Counted from the stretch's first letter, positions 1 to 7,169 are shown. The stretch is DNA of 33,210 nt from Gammaproteobacteria bacterium (GCA_029865385.1 JAOUGX010000032.1:1-33210); one strand, 5' to 3'. Made by a program: numbers and translations. The notes: generated by a model not told the origin, from the letters alone.

Positions 1-21
1 CTGAAGTGAATGGCGAATGGG

Positions 22-67
22 TTCGGGGACAGTGAATCTAACTCTTAATAATTAATGTCACTGTCCC
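22..67. repeat. REP-like palindrome, family A, copy 1
   Basis: Left arm TTCGGGGACAGTGA (22-35) faces TCACTGTCCC (58-67) across an AT-rich centre. The ten-base core GGGACAGTGA/TCACTGTCCC is a perfect inverted repeat. The same core recurs at six other places in this window, so this is a dispersed repeat and not a local operator. The centre (TAATAATTAAT region) is unlike the CAACGTTG centre of the best-preserved copies, which suggests an older or divergent copy. Confidence 0.8.
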
Positions 68-312
68 TTCATTCTGTGTCTGGCCCTCGTCCTGGGTAAC
101 CGAAAAAATAGATCCGGTACCTTTTCCAAGTCGAAACACCAGCATTGCCGCTTCGATCGGCAAGTAATCCGGGATGCATGTCCGCTTTGCCGGGTTCGCT
201 CCGTTATGACCTATGTCAGGAACTTTTTCGGAGCGGAACCAGCAGAGCATCACCGTACGCGTAATGGACGGTGCAGCATGCGGCGCTCCTGCTACGGCAT
301 GGGAGGGTTGCA
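68..312. other. Intergenic region without a supported gene
   Basis: About 245 bases between the first repeat and the porin start. Reading frames here are short or run antisense into the porin gene and do not resemble any family I recognise. A 7-bp inverted repeat, CGCTCCG (197-203) and CGGAGCG (229-235), is present with a 25-base spacer and could be regulatory. No convincing sigma-70 promoter was seen. The porin ribosome-binding site GGAGGG lies at 302-307. Confidence 0.4.
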
Positions 313-1089
313 ATGCCCGGAAATCTCGATAACAAGGCGGCTGGTGCATTTTCGAAAGCGCCAGGCCCGCAGGCAGGAACATGGCTTGGCAATGCTGGAC
401 TTCTGTTTGCAATTGCCGTGATCGGAATGCGCTCCGCATCCGCCGCAGGATTGGACGTCAGCACGGAACTTACACTGACATCCGATTACGTTTTTCGCGG
501 CGTGTCGCAAACGATGTCATCGCCTGCGCTGCAGGGAAGCCTGAACGTTTCGCACGATAACGGCTTCTTCGCCTATGTCTGGGCTTCGAATGTCGACTAC
601 GTTGCGGACGGTGCCCCGGACGATGGCGCAGAAATCGAGGTCGACCTTTTCTTTGGTTACTCGCTCGGCCTTTCGGATCGTGTCACCGCGACCGCAAGCT
701 GGGTCCGCTATGCGTTTCCGGGTATGCAAGACGAGATTCGCTACGACTTCAGTGAGTGGACAGCTGCAGTAACCGTCGACGACAGGCATAGCGTGACAGT
801 CGCCTATTCGCCGGACGTATTCGGCAGCGGCGGGTCGAGTCTTTATTACAGCGCATCGACCATGTTCGAACTGCCGGCGAATCTCGAGCTGGCGCTGGAG
901 CTGGGGCGATACGATCTGCGGAATTCCTATGCAGAGTCCTACGATCATGCGGCGGTATCGATCGCCGGCAGCTTCGAAGCGCTGAATTGGACACTGGCTT
1001 ATCACCGGACCAGTAACGACGCGAAAAAAATCTTTCATGCATCGACGGTCGCGCCGGAGTTCGTACTCAGTTTAAGCGTGTCTTTCTGA
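313..1089 (+). CDS. TorF-like outer-membrane porin (TIGR02001 family)
   Basis: Predicted 258-residue outer-membrane beta-barrel. The ATG at 313 is preferred over an in-frame upstream start at 271 because GGAGGG sits six bases upstream. An N-terminal extension is followed by a hydrophobic segment (about residues 26-40) and an Ala-rich cleavage region (SASAAG, about 41-46). The mature protein opens with LDVSTELTLTSDYVFRGVSQ, the typical start of this family (TSDY.FRG.SQ). Alternating polar/hydrophobic strands follow and the last residue is Phe, as expected for BAM-dependent insertion. The substrate is unknown. It precedes the SpeD-like gene by 49 bases on the same strand and may be co-transcribed with it, which would fit outer-membrane passage of small solutes, but that link is inference. 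Confidence 0.85.
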   Translation: MPGNLDNKAAGAFSKAPGPQAGTWLGNAGLLFAIAVIGMRSASAAGLDVSTELTLTSDYVFRGVSQTMSSPALQGSLNVSHDNGFFAYVWASNVDYVADGAPDDGAEIEVDLFFGYSLGLSDRVTATASWVRYAFPGMQDEIRYDFSEWTAAVTVDDRHSVTVAYSPDVFGSGGSSLYYSASTMFELPANLELALELGRYDLRNSYAESYDHAAVSIAGSFEALNWTLAYHRTSNDAKKIFHASTVAPEFVLSLSVSF

Positions 1090-1138
1090 GTTGCCACCGG
1101 TTACACGAAACCACAATTTTTTTGATGGAGACGAAATA

Positions 1139-1567
1139 ATGGACATCTGTACTTTTGGGGAGCATCTCACTATCGATGGCTATGGCGGTGACTTCGAATT
1201 GCTGAGTGATCGTGTTCGAGTACAGCATTGCCTGCGCGAACTGCCCCAGTTACTGGGAATGCGGCCGCTGGCACCGGCCATGGTCCGGTGGGCGGAGCCG
1301 AATGATTTCAAGGATCCCGGCGGCTGGAGCGGTTATGTCCTGATTGCAGAAAGCCATATCAGCATCCATACCTTCCCGCATCGCCGCTTTCTCAGCGCGG
1401 ATGTCTACACCTGCCGGGAGGGAACCGACGTCGACAAAGTCATTCAGTATTTCACAGGGCTTTTCGGGCTGACGGACACGGATACCTGCTTTTTTAAACG
1501 GGGCACGAAGTACCCGGTGCACAACCTTATGCCCGCACTAACCAGGCAAGCGGCGCAGGCCCAGTAA
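1139..1567 (+). CDS. speD: S-adenosylmethionine decarboxylase-like pyruvoyl enzyme (SpeD family)
   Basis: Predicted 142-residue proenzyme of the small bacterial AdoMetDC family, which self-cleaves to form a pyruvoyl group and normally makes the aminopropyl donor for spermidine. The core motif AESHISIHTF is at residues 70-79. The expected cleavage is between Glu71 and Ser72, with His77 and Cys92 (VYTC) at exactly the +5 and +20 spacing of the processing and catalytic residues in the family. An unusual point is His81 where family members usually have Glu after the TxP motif. ATG at 1139 has GGAG at 1126-1129. No speE is visible in the window. The family also includes homologues shown to have become ornithine or arginine decarboxylases, so the substrate is not settled. 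It is followed 13 bases later by a small transporter. Confidence 0.85.
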   Translation: MDICTFGEHLTIDGYGGDFELLSDRVRVQHCLRELPQLLGMRPLAPAMVRWAEPNDFKDPGGWSGYVLIAESHISIHTFPHRRFLSADVYTCREGTDVDKVIQYFTGLFGLTDTDTCFFKRGTKYPVHNLMPALTRQAAQAQ

Positions 1568-1580
1568 TCGGAGCACCAGC

Positions 1581-1949
1581 ATGGTAATTGGTATGAGCAC
1601 GGTGATGCACTTCGGCTTGATAATTCTCGCGGTGGCGGCCGTCGCGATCGCAGACGTTTTCCTGAAGAAGGCATCGCTTGCGGGCGATTTCGCGCAAGCC
1701 GTAAGCAGCCGATGGATGATTGCCGCGGTTGTTTTGTATCTTTATCAGATCATGTTTTTCACCTATGTGTTCGTCGCCGGATGGCGATTGAGCGTCATCG
1801 GCATGATGCAGACCGTGCTGTACGCGGTCATCGTGCTCGGTGTCGGCATTCTCTATTTCAAGGAATCTTTGACGACAGGACAGGGCATCGGCATGGTGCT
1901 GGCCTTTACCGGTGTTGTGTTGATGAACATCGAATCCGGAGCGGCGTGA
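1581..1949 (+). CDS. Four-helix SMR/EamA-like small transporter
   Basis: A 122-residue inner-membrane protein with four hydrophobic segments at about residues 7-27, 45-66, 71-93 and 99-118, the size and layout of small multidrug resistance proteins or half an EamA transporter. FKESLTTGQGIGMVLAFTGV near the end resembles the last-helix region of EamA/SMR proteins. The membrane Glu of EmrE is not at its usual place; Asp25 at the end of helix 1 is the only acidic residue there. GGAG (1570-1573) precedes the ATG. Only 13 bases separate it from the speD-like gene. Since the SMR pair MdtI/MdtJ of E. coli exports spermidine, a role in polyamine export is a reasonable guess but unproven. Confidence 0.7.
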   Translation: MVIGMSTVMHFGLIILAVAAVAIADVFLKKASLAGDFAQAVSSRWMIAAVVLYLYQIMFFTYVFVAGWRLSVIGMMQTVLYAVIVLGVGILYFKESLTTGQGIGMVLAFTGVVLMNIESGAA

Positions 1950-2048
1950 CAATCGGCAACCCCTTTGCTGCCTATTTGTTAGTATAAGTGCAGCGCGTGA
2001 CCGGCTTCGGCGCGCGTGCCGATACAACAACACTAACAGGGTGCGCAT

Positions 2049-3293
2049 ATGAACCTGGTCCTTGCTGCTTGTTTTTCCATTGGACTGCTGTCGAGCCTGA
2101 CGGTATTTACGCACGCTGCCGCCGAGATCGTTGTCGGCGACCGCCGCGTAGGCTGCGCCGAGGATCCGGCGTGTATCAACCGCCTGCATCCGGACGTCCC
2201 GATGGTTGCCAGCGCCGATCCAGGCGAGCGCATCGTATTCGTCGGCCGCGACGCCTTCGACCTGACTCTCGACCCGGACAAGTTCTCCAGCGCCAAAGCT
2301 ATCCCCCGGGAAGGCATCGGCATTGTGCACGCGCTGACCGGCCCGGTCTTTATCAACGGTGCCGAGGCGGGCGACGTGCTGGCGGTGACCATCGAGGCGT
2401 TCGAACCCGCCGACGTCGGCTGGACCAAAGCCGGGCCATTCGGTTTTGCCGGCGACCAGTTCGGCACCGACGAGCGTTTCATCGTCTGGCGCATCAACGA
2501 CAAATATGCCGTCAGCGATGCGCTGCCGGGCGTGCGTATTCCGAACGCGAGTTTTCCCGGCGTCGTGACAACGCTGCCCGACGACAAGTTGCTCGCCGCG
2601 GTGCTGGCGCGGGAGACTCAGCTGCTCGAGTCCGGCGGCGCCGTATTGAACCCTGACCCGGATGAAGCCGAGCCGGCGGCGTTGTGCGGAGTGGAAGGGA
2701 CCAAACGGGCGGAGTGCCTGCGGACCATCCCGCCACGGGAGCACGGCGGCAACATGGACATCCGCTACATCACCACCGGCACCACCTTATACCTGCCCTG
2801 TTACATCGATGGCTGCGGACTCGCGGTCGGCGATTTCCATTACGCGCAGGGCGACGGCGAGGTGGCGGGCACGGCCATCGAAATGGGCGGCAGGATGACC
2901 GTCACGACCCGTGTTGTCGATAACCCTCCCGACCTGTCCCGCGGCCCCCACTACGAAGGCCCGGCATCGGTGCTCAGGATACCGTCGGAGCGCTTCTACG
3001 CCGTTACCGGTTTCCCGCTGAAAGAGAAAGGAAGCGTACCCGCAGACCTCGCTTACCTGGACTCGCCGAAAATTGCGGGCTTGAGCAATCTGTCGGCTGA
3101 TATCAATCTCGCGGCGCGAAACGCGCTCGCCGCGATGATTGATTACATTGTGGCGGAGTATGGTTACGACCGGACCCAGGCGTACATGATTGCGAGCATC
3201 GCGGTGGATATGCGTATCGGGCAACTGGTCGACGTGCCGAACGTCGGTGTCACCGCGATACTGCCGCTGGACATATTCGTTGGGCGCGATTGA
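2049..3293 (+). CDS. Exported acetamidase/formamidase family protein
   Basis: A 414-residue protein of the FmdA/AmdA family, which hydrolyses short amides to ammonia and the carboxylate. A clear signal peptide (about residues 1-25, ending THAAA) predicts export to the periplasm, unusual for a family best known from cytoplasmic enzymes. Recognisable elements are the N-terminal HPDVPMVASADPGERIVF segment followed by the acidic RDAFD stretch, the central YITTGTTLYLPC and CGLAVGDFHYAQGDGEVAGT segment, and the C-terminal AYMIASIAVDMRIGQLVDVP segment with conserved Asp residues. Length agrees with the family. It lies alone, about 100 bases after the transporter and convergent with the next gene. 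The true substrate cannot be read from sequence. Confidence 0.85.
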   Translation: MNLVLAACFSIGLLSSLTVFTHAAAEIVVGDRRVGCAEDPACINRLHPDVPMVASADPGERIVFVGRDAFDLTLDPDKFSSAKAIPREGIGIVHALTGPVFINGAEAGDVLAVTIEAFEPADVGWTKAGPFGFAGDQFGTDERFIVWRINDKYAVSDALPGVRIPNASFPGVVTTLPDDKLLAAVLARETQLLESGGAVLNPDPDEAEPAALCGVEGTKRAECLRTIPPREHGGNMDIRYITTGTTLYLPCYIDGCGLAVGDFHYAQGDGEVAGTAIEMGGRMTVTTRVVDNPPDLSRGPHYEGPASVLRIPSERFYAVTGFPLKEKGSVPADLAYLDSPKIAGLSNLSADINLAARNALAAMIDYIVAEYGYDRTQAYMIASIAVDMRIGQLVDVPNVGVTAILPLDIFVGRD

Positions 3294-3302
3294 CGCGCTT
3301 TC

Positions 3303-3989
3303 CTAATACCCTCGCCGCTCACTCTTGTGCAGCCAGGCATCCCACAGCGTTTTCAGAACAATAACTACAACGGCGAAAGCCGTGGTGCTGGCAAGCGCCG
3401 GCACCATCGCGACGAACGCAATGCTTAGAGCAATCGTCACCAGCAAGGCAAGGCAGCGTTTGAAAGGCAGTGCAAGCAGCGTGCCTATCCGGGCGGTTTT
3501 GAATTCGCCCAGCAGCAGGAAGTTGCCGACGAAGGAGATCGCATGTGATGCCATCAGCAGCAAGGATGCGCCGAGAACGAGACCGATGTGATTAAACATG
3601 GCGTCGCCGGGGTTGCTTAAAGCGAGTGCCTCGTTCGCCATGAGGATGCCCATCAGGATCATGCCGAGCAGCGAGAAAAAAGCCGTGCTCGAAAAACCGA
3701 TGACGAACAGGGACAGGAATACGCCGGTGCCACCGGAAACTTCGGCGAAGCGATTGCGGTACGGATCTCCGATCGTCGAGGCCGTGATCAGTTTGAAAGC
3801 GCTGAAGATGCCGATCCAGACACACTCGCACCAGTAGACGAGTACCAGCTGGAAGAGCGTCACGTCGTAAACGAAGAAAAGCACCAGCAGCAGGGAGTTC
3901 GCGGTAATAAGGCTCAATGCACTCAAACCCAGCTGCCCGGCCAGGGGCAGGCTGGCGTCAGTGCTTGCAGGTTTCGCTACGGTGCTCAT
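3303..3989 (-). CDS. DUF6498-like polytopic membrane protein
   Basis: A 228-residue inner-membrane protein with about six hydrophobic segments. The early pattern ANSLLLVLFFVYDVTLFQLVLVYWCECVWIGIFSAFK (described here in two parts: ANSLLLVLFFVYDV, then LVYWCECVWIGIFSAFK) has the YW-E signature I associate with DUF6498 proteins, whose function is unknown. The stop lies only nine bases from the end of the convergent amidase gene, so the two share a very short 3' junction with no visible terminator hairpin. The start is 107 bases from the divergent membrane protein gene. Confidence 0.6.
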   Translation of the reverse strand: MSTVAKPASTDASLPLAGQLGLSALSLITANSLLLVLFFVYDVTLFQLVLVYWCECVWIGIFSAFKLITASTIGDPYRNRFAEVSGGTGVFLSLFVIGFSSTAFFSLLGMILMGILMANEALALSNPGDAMFNHIGLVLGASLLLMASHAISFVGNFLLLGEFKTARIGTLLALPFKRCLALLVTIALSIAFVAMVPALASTTAFAVVVIVLKTLWDAWLHKSERRGY

Positions 3990-4023
3990 GCCGCCACTGT
4001 AGCGAAGCTGGACTTTCCTGTAA

Positions 4024-4036
4024 GTGACCGGGTCAC
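4024..4036. promoter_or_regulatory. 13-bp palindrome in a divergent intergenic region
   Basis: GTGACCGGGTCAC is a perfect palindrome around a central G. It lies between the divergent genes starting at 3989 (minus) and 4097 (plus), where an operator would be expected. It shares the GTGACC core with repeat family A, so it could instead be a relic of that repeat. Confidence 0.3.
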
Positions 4037-4096
4037 GAATTCAGGCACAGGGAGCGGATTGGACAGGCGCCGGCCGCAGCAACACAATCGGCTGCC

Positions 4097-4810
4097 ATGA
4101 CCCTTCTTCGCACCATTTTCATAGCGCAACTGGTAATGATGCTGCCGGCGTTCGCGTTCTTTGTCGTAACGCCTGTCAACTTGCACACCGGCATTCTGCT
4201 TTTCTACCTGGTGCCGCCGGGATTTGTTCTCACGCTGTATGCCCTGTGGCAATGGAAAACACACCCGGACCGGCGGCGCCTGGCGCTCGCCACCGCGGCA
4301 ACGCCGCTGATCTGTCTCGCTGCTCCGTTCGGCATCGTGTCGCTGATCGGTGGCCCGGTGCCGGGGGCGGTGCTGGTGGCTGTGGTGATCCTGCTGATTG
4401 CGATCGCCATCTTCGTGTTGCTCGGCAAGACAGACCAGTGGCGTGTCGGCGGCCTTTTCGCGAACCGCCACTTCAACCTCGTTTACGTCCTGGCGATGGT
4501 CATTCTGTTTGCACTGCTCTGGATTCCGGCGCTTGTCTGGCTGAGCGGCAGGGAAAGCATTTCGCTGCCGATGGACGTGGTTGGCTATCGCGGCACCTTT
4601 CGCATTGCGCTGCACTACTACATAGCCGTGGCCGCGCCGTCGCTCATGCTTTGCCTGTTTGCTCTTTTCTATGCGCCTGTCGGACTGGTACGCAATGCAG
4701 GCTCCTACAAGTGCTGCCACGTTCTTTCGAACCAGTCTTCACTTTACGTTCGCACGGAAAACTGCGGTTTGTTTCCGGCAATCCACCGGGTCGTGTGGCG
4801 CAGCAGATGA
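4097..4810 (+). CDS. Polytopic membrane protein with a repeat-derived C-terminus
   Basis: A 237-residue reading frame of unknown family. Residues 1 to about 198 contain roughly six membrane helices (for example MTLLRTIFIAQLVMMLPAFA at the start and LHYYIAVAAPSLMLCLFALF near 177-196) and look like a genuine inner-membrane protein. From about nucleotide 4692 the frame runs into a partial copy of repeat family B, encoding RNAGSYKC, and then continues as a polar tail (CHVLSNQSS to the stop) that overlaps the 3' end of the convergent HEPN gene by 67 bases. The native C-terminus has therefore probably been lost and replaced by repeat-encoded and antisense sequence. No family or function is recognised. 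Confidence 0.6.
   Translation: MTLLRTIFIAQLVMMLPAFAFFVVTPVNLHTGILLFYLVPPGFVLTLYALWQWKTHPDRRRLALATAATPLICLAAPFGIVSLIGGPVPGAVLVAVVILLIAIAIFVLLGKTDQWRVGGLFANRHFNLVYVLAMVILFALLWIPALVWLSGRESISLPMDVVGYRGTFRIALHYYIAVAAPSLMLCLFALFYAPVGLVRNAGSYKCCHVLSNQSSLYVRTENCGLFPAIHRVVWRSR
4691..4709 (+). repeat. REP-like repeat, family B, copy 1 (partial, inside a gene)
   Basis: CGCAATGCAGGCTCCTACA matches the right-hand part of the family B unit; the left part GTCGCCT is missing, as if the membrane-protein coding sequence ends at the junction. The bases that follow (AGTGCTG) also match what follows other copies, for example at 8227. Confidence 0.8.
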
Positions 4811-5199
4811 TTGGCCGCCTCGATGCTTTCATTGACGGAAGCTTTGTCGACGTCTGCTCCTGTGTAGTCAATGGCGTTACGCTTGATGCGCACGGTATCC
4901 AGCAGCAACATCCGGTTCCGGGCGAGCCCGATGGAATGTACCAGTGACTGAATCATCGTCTGGTGATGGCCGGGCTTGCTTTTCGATGGCCGATAACCGT
5001 TGACCCACAAAGCGACCATGCAGAGTTGCGTTATCGCGCGATAGGCGGCGTCGAGGCGGGTTTCCAGACTGATGGAATCCTGTGTTGCGTCACGAATGCT
5101 GCGCCCGGCGGATTCGAGCATGCGACGAACCTGATCCGTACTTGTCTCATGCTTTTCCAGCAGCCCGATTTTTGACAAGTTTTGCAAGCTCACCGTCAT
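4744..5199 (-). CDS. HEPN-domain protein (SAV_6107-like), partner of the nucleotidyltransferase
   Basis: A 151-residue all-helical protein. The ATG at 5199 is chosen because NLSKIGLLEKHETS directly after it matches the usual start of this HEPN type; it overlaps the end of the nucleotidyltransferase gene by 53 bases, implying translational coupling. Family features are LDAAYRAITQLCMVALWVNGYR, here noted as AAYRAI and NGYR, the GHH motif in the middle, and RIKRNAIDYTG, equivalent to the R..RN...Y motif. The RX4-6H ribonuclease motif of HepT-type toxins is not evident because Asp stands where His would be expected, so it is probably not a nuclease. In known HEPN-MNT modules the nucleotidyltransferase modifies the HEPN partner; whether that happens here is inference. 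Confidence 0.75.
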   Translation of the reverse strand: MTVSLQNLSKIGLLEKHETSTDQVRRMLESAGRSIRDATQDSISLETRLDAAYRAITQLCMVALWVNGYRPSKSKPGHHQTMIQSLVHSIGLARNRMLLLDTVRIKRNAIDYTGADVDKASVNESIEAANHLLRHTTRWIAGNKPQFSVRT

Positions 5200-5764
5200 T
5201 GCCGATCGCGAACACCTTCGGCTCGCCAAGAAGATTCTTGATAAAGCGGTCCCTGGCGGCGGACTGTTTGGACAATTTTTTGGCCGTCAAGACAACGGGG
5301 TTGATTTCCCGCCGCAGGCTTTGCTGCATGGATGACAACGCCATTACCACTTCGAGCAGCGTTACGTCTCCGATCACGCACACGTCCAGGTCGCTGCCAA
5401 CTATCGCCTTGCCACTGGCCATCGAGCCGAACACGAAGGCCACCTGGATTTTGCCAGCCAGGCCCGACAATGCGGTCTGCAATAAGCAGGCAATTCCAAT
5501 GGTTTTGCGAAAGATCGAAGCGAGCTCTTCGTATATCGCGCAGTGCGTGTCGGCTTTGTAGAAAACCTGGTTGCCGATTTGCTCGCGCAGCAGCAAACCG
5601 GATTCGGCCATGGCTTTCAGTTCGCGATGAAGTGAGCCGGCAGAGATGCCCGTCATTCTCTCCAGTTCGCGTACATGAAATTGTTCATCCGGACGCATAA
5701 AAAGCGTGGACAGCAATTGTCGCCGGTAAGGGCTGAACATGAATTCGATGGGCTGCTTGGGCAT
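5147..5764 (-). CDS. Winged-helix DNA-binding nucleotidyltransferase (MNT type)
   Basis: A 205-residue fusion. Residues about 5-75 form a winged helix (RELERMTGISAGSLHRELKA is the recognition region, followed by the wing LLLREQIGNQVFYKA). Residues about 100-170 are a minimal nucleotidyltransferase domain with the GSMASGKAIVGSDLDVCVIG signature, including the GS and SDxD metal-binding residues. The ATG at 5764 follows a 5' region carrying a perfect inverted repeat over the predicted -10 box, so autoregulation is likely. The start at 5923 would read through that operator and a repeat and is rejected. The gene overlaps the HEPN gene downstream. Together they resemble MNT-HEPN modules, but with the DNA-binding domain built into the enzyme. 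Confidence 0.8.
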   Translation of the reverse strand: MPKQPIEFMFSPYRRQLLSTLFMRPDEQFHVRELERMTGISAGSLHRELKAMAESGLLLREQIGNQVFYKADTHCAIYEELASIFRKTIGIACLLQTALSGLAGKIQVAFVFGSMASGKAIVGSDLDVCVIGDVTLLEVVMALSSMQQSLRREINPVVLTAKKLSKQSAARDRFIKNLLGEPKVFAIGNDGELAKLVKNRAAGKA

Positions 5765-5777
5765 AGGCGCTTCGAGT

Positions 5778-5815
5778 GTTCTCAATATCGCTGCGATTGT
5801 AGCGATATTGAGAAC
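5778..5815. promoter_or_regulatory. Perfect 15-bp inverted repeat, predicted operator
   Basis: GTTCTCAATATCGCT (5778-5792) and AGCGATATTGAGAAC (5801-5815) are exact reverse complements with an eight-base spacer. The -10 hexamer of the predicted promoter lies in the spacer and one arm lies between -35 and -10. A protein bound here would block polymerase. The obvious candidate is the winged-helix domain encoded just downstream. Confidence 0.8.
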
Positions 5816-5823
5816 GGAGGCAA
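5796..5823 (-). promoter_or_regulatory. Predicted sigma-70 promoter of the nucleotidyltransferase-HEPN pair
   Basis: Read on the minus strand, TTGCCT (5823-5818) and TACAAT (5801-5796) are separated by 16 bases. The expected transcript start near 5789 gives a leader of about 25 bases before the ATG at 5764. No strong ribosome-binding site is seen. Confidence 0.6.
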
Positions 5824-5857
5824 GGGGGGTAGCCGACGCTGGCGGTCGCTTATGGAT

Positions 5858-5877
5858 CGGGGACAGTGACCCTGATT
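5858..5877. repeat. REP-like repeat, family A, half copy (copy 2)
   Basis: CGGGGACAGTGACCCTGATT is one arm of family A; the matching arm is absent. It lies just upstream of the nucleotidyltransferase promoter. Confidence 0.75.
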
Positions 5878-5912
5878 CTTGCAGAGTACACGTCTGGTCT
5901 GCGTCTTGTGAT

Positions 5913-5937
5913 GTCGCCTGCAATGCAGGCTCCTACA
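5913..5937 (+). repeat. REP-like repeat, family B, copy 2
   Basis: GTCGCCTGCAATGCAGGCTC followed by CTACA. The inner part CCTGCAATGCAGG is an inverted repeat. It is followed after 28 bases by another copy; the copy-to-copy distance of 53 bases is the same as for the pair at 8038 and 8091. Confidence 0.85.
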
Positions 5938-5965
5938 CATGCTTTTAGGCCTGGTTGTCACGTCG

Positions 5966-5990
5966 GTCGCCTGCAATGCAGGCTCCTGCA
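5966..5990 (+). repeat. REP-like repeat, family B, copy 3
   Basis: Same unit as the copy at 5913 with one change near the end (CTCCTGCA). It lies 25 bases after the 3' end of the minus-strand gene at 6016, the usual position for REP elements. Confidence 0.85.
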
Positions 5991-6015
5991 TTCGCGGCGA
6001 AATGAGCATATTCCT

Positions 6016-6840
6016 TCAAGCATCCATCGATTGCATTTTCTTGAGCTCGAGTTGCTCGTACTGTGCCGACAGCTTGCCGCGCATTTTGCCGAACACCGCG
6101 ACCAGGATGATGCCGACCAGCAGCAACGGAAAGTAAACCGCATACGGCTGAGCAGTCGCGATCGCCACGACGCCGCCGACGAGGCTCGCGACACCGATGA
6201 CCACCAGAACGTTCACCGAAGCGACCACGAAAAGCCGTGCCTTGCCGCGCGAGGACAGCACGCCGATCAGCGCGCCCCATAGTCCGATCAGTGCACCGCC
6301 GATACCGCCGAGCAGCCCGGCACTGCGATCGCCAAACCATTGCCCGGCCGCCTGCATCGGATCTTCACCGCTGGCGTATTGATACAGGCCGACGTCGCGA
6401 ATCGACACTGTGCCGGCACCGGGAAGAACGAGCGACAACGTAAGCTTGTCGGGCAACGGCGCCGTGCCGTCGGCCGGATCCCCGCTGTTCGCGTAAAAGG
6501 GCAACACGAACGGCCGCCAGTCCGAGCTGCCGGACAGCTTGCCGAGCGGGCCGGCCGCTGCGAGGGTCTTCGTGAAGAAGGTGCCCGCGTCACCGAAATG
6601 ACTGTCCAGTTGCAGGAAGCCGTCGCCCTGCACGCCGTCATAGCGAACCATTCCTTTCAGCGCATAGACGGGCAAGGTGACGCCGGGGTCGGGTAACTCG
6701 AGCAACAGTTGCCGTTGTTCTCCTGGCACCGCAGTAGCGGTCAGGGGTTCCTCTGCAAATGTCACGGTGCCAAGCCGTTCTTCGGCCTGCAGCGAAATTG
6801 AAAGTAAGAGTAAAGATAATGCAACGCTCAAGATTTTCAT
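6016..6840 (-). CDS. Exported/membrane protein of unknown function, DUF2089 partner
   Basis: A 274-residue protein with a signal peptide (MKILSVALSLLLLSISLQA). A periplasmic beta-rich domain (about residues 20-155) is followed by a Gly-rich segment (AGLLGGIGGALIGLWGALIG) and two hydrophobic segments (about 200-255), ending in a charged cytoplasmic helix (KMRGKLSAQYEQLELKKMQ). The ATG overlaps the stop of the upstream DUF2089 gene by four bases (ATGA), so the two are translationally coupled. I do not recognise a family beyond a conserved hypothetical. The sensor-like layout next to a regulator suggests a signalling or envelope-stress role, which is inference. Confidence 0.65.
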   Translation of the reverse strand: MKILSVALSLLLLSISLQAEERLGTVTFAEEPLTATAVPGEQRQLLLELPDPGVTLPVYALKGMVRYDGVQGDGFLQLDSHFGDAGTFFTKTLAAAGPLGKLSGSSDWRPFVLPFYANSGDPADGTAPLPDKLTLSLVLPGAGTVSIRDVGLYQYASGEDPMQAAGQWFGDRSAGLLGGIGGALIGLWGALIGVLSSRGKARLFVVASVNVLVVIGVASLVGGVVAIATAQPYAVYFPLLLVGIILVAVFGKMRGKLSAQYEQLELKKMQSMDA

Positions 6841-7154
6841 GGTGGCCCTCTCCTTCCTGAGTCGGGTTGAATGTCCAATTCCTTTTGATGCGCGGCGAGC
6901 AACGCCTTCAACGTATCCATGTCGATCTTGCCTTCGGCATAGCGAGCTCGCAGCGTGCGCTCGAATTCCGAGACGATCTCCTGGCTGTCCAGCACTTTGA
7001 TTTTTTCGATCAGGCGATCGAGCCGCAGCCGTACCGTCGGGTAGCTGATCCCGTAAGCCTTGGCGAGGTCTTTGAGTGAGCCGGAGGCCAGCACGAAGCG
7101 CTTGATGAACGATGCGTCTTCCTCCGAGAGCTGTTTAAACCATGGTGCCGACAC
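6837..7154 (-). CDS. DUF2089-type small DNA-binding regulator
   Basis: A 105-residue protein. Residues about 10-60 contain the helix-turn-helix SLKDLAKAYGISYPTVRLRL followed by DRLIEKIK, which is the DUF2089 pattern and resembles sigma region 4. The C-terminal part (AEGKIDMDTLKALLAAH) is helical. The start is GTG at 7154 with AGGGA a few bases upstream, and a good promoter lies about 40 bases further up. Its stop overlaps the start of the membrane protein gene. It probably regulates its own operon, given the nested inverted repeats around the promoter. Confidence 0.8.
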   Translation of the reverse strand: MSAPWFKQLSEEDASFIKRFVLASGSLKDLAKAYGISYPTVRLRLDRLIEKIKVLDSQEIVSEFERTLRARYAEGKIDMDTLKALLAAHQKELDIQPDSGRRGPP

Positions 7155-7169
7155 GGGATCCCTGTATAC

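Noticed and set aside
38-439. Minus-strand frame over the first intergenic region and porin start
   Set aside because: Half of it is antisense to the porin and its end runs through the family A repeat; no recognisable domain.
1527-2744. Long open minus-strand frame (about 400 codons) opposite the transporter and amidase genes
   Set aside because: Low-complexity Arg/His/Gly-rich translation, no start signal, and fully antisense to two recognisable genes.
5765-5923. Upstream extension of the nucleotidyltransferase start to 5923
   Set aside because: It would translate the operator, the -10/-35 region and part of a repeat; the ATG at 5764 is the first plausible start after the promoter.
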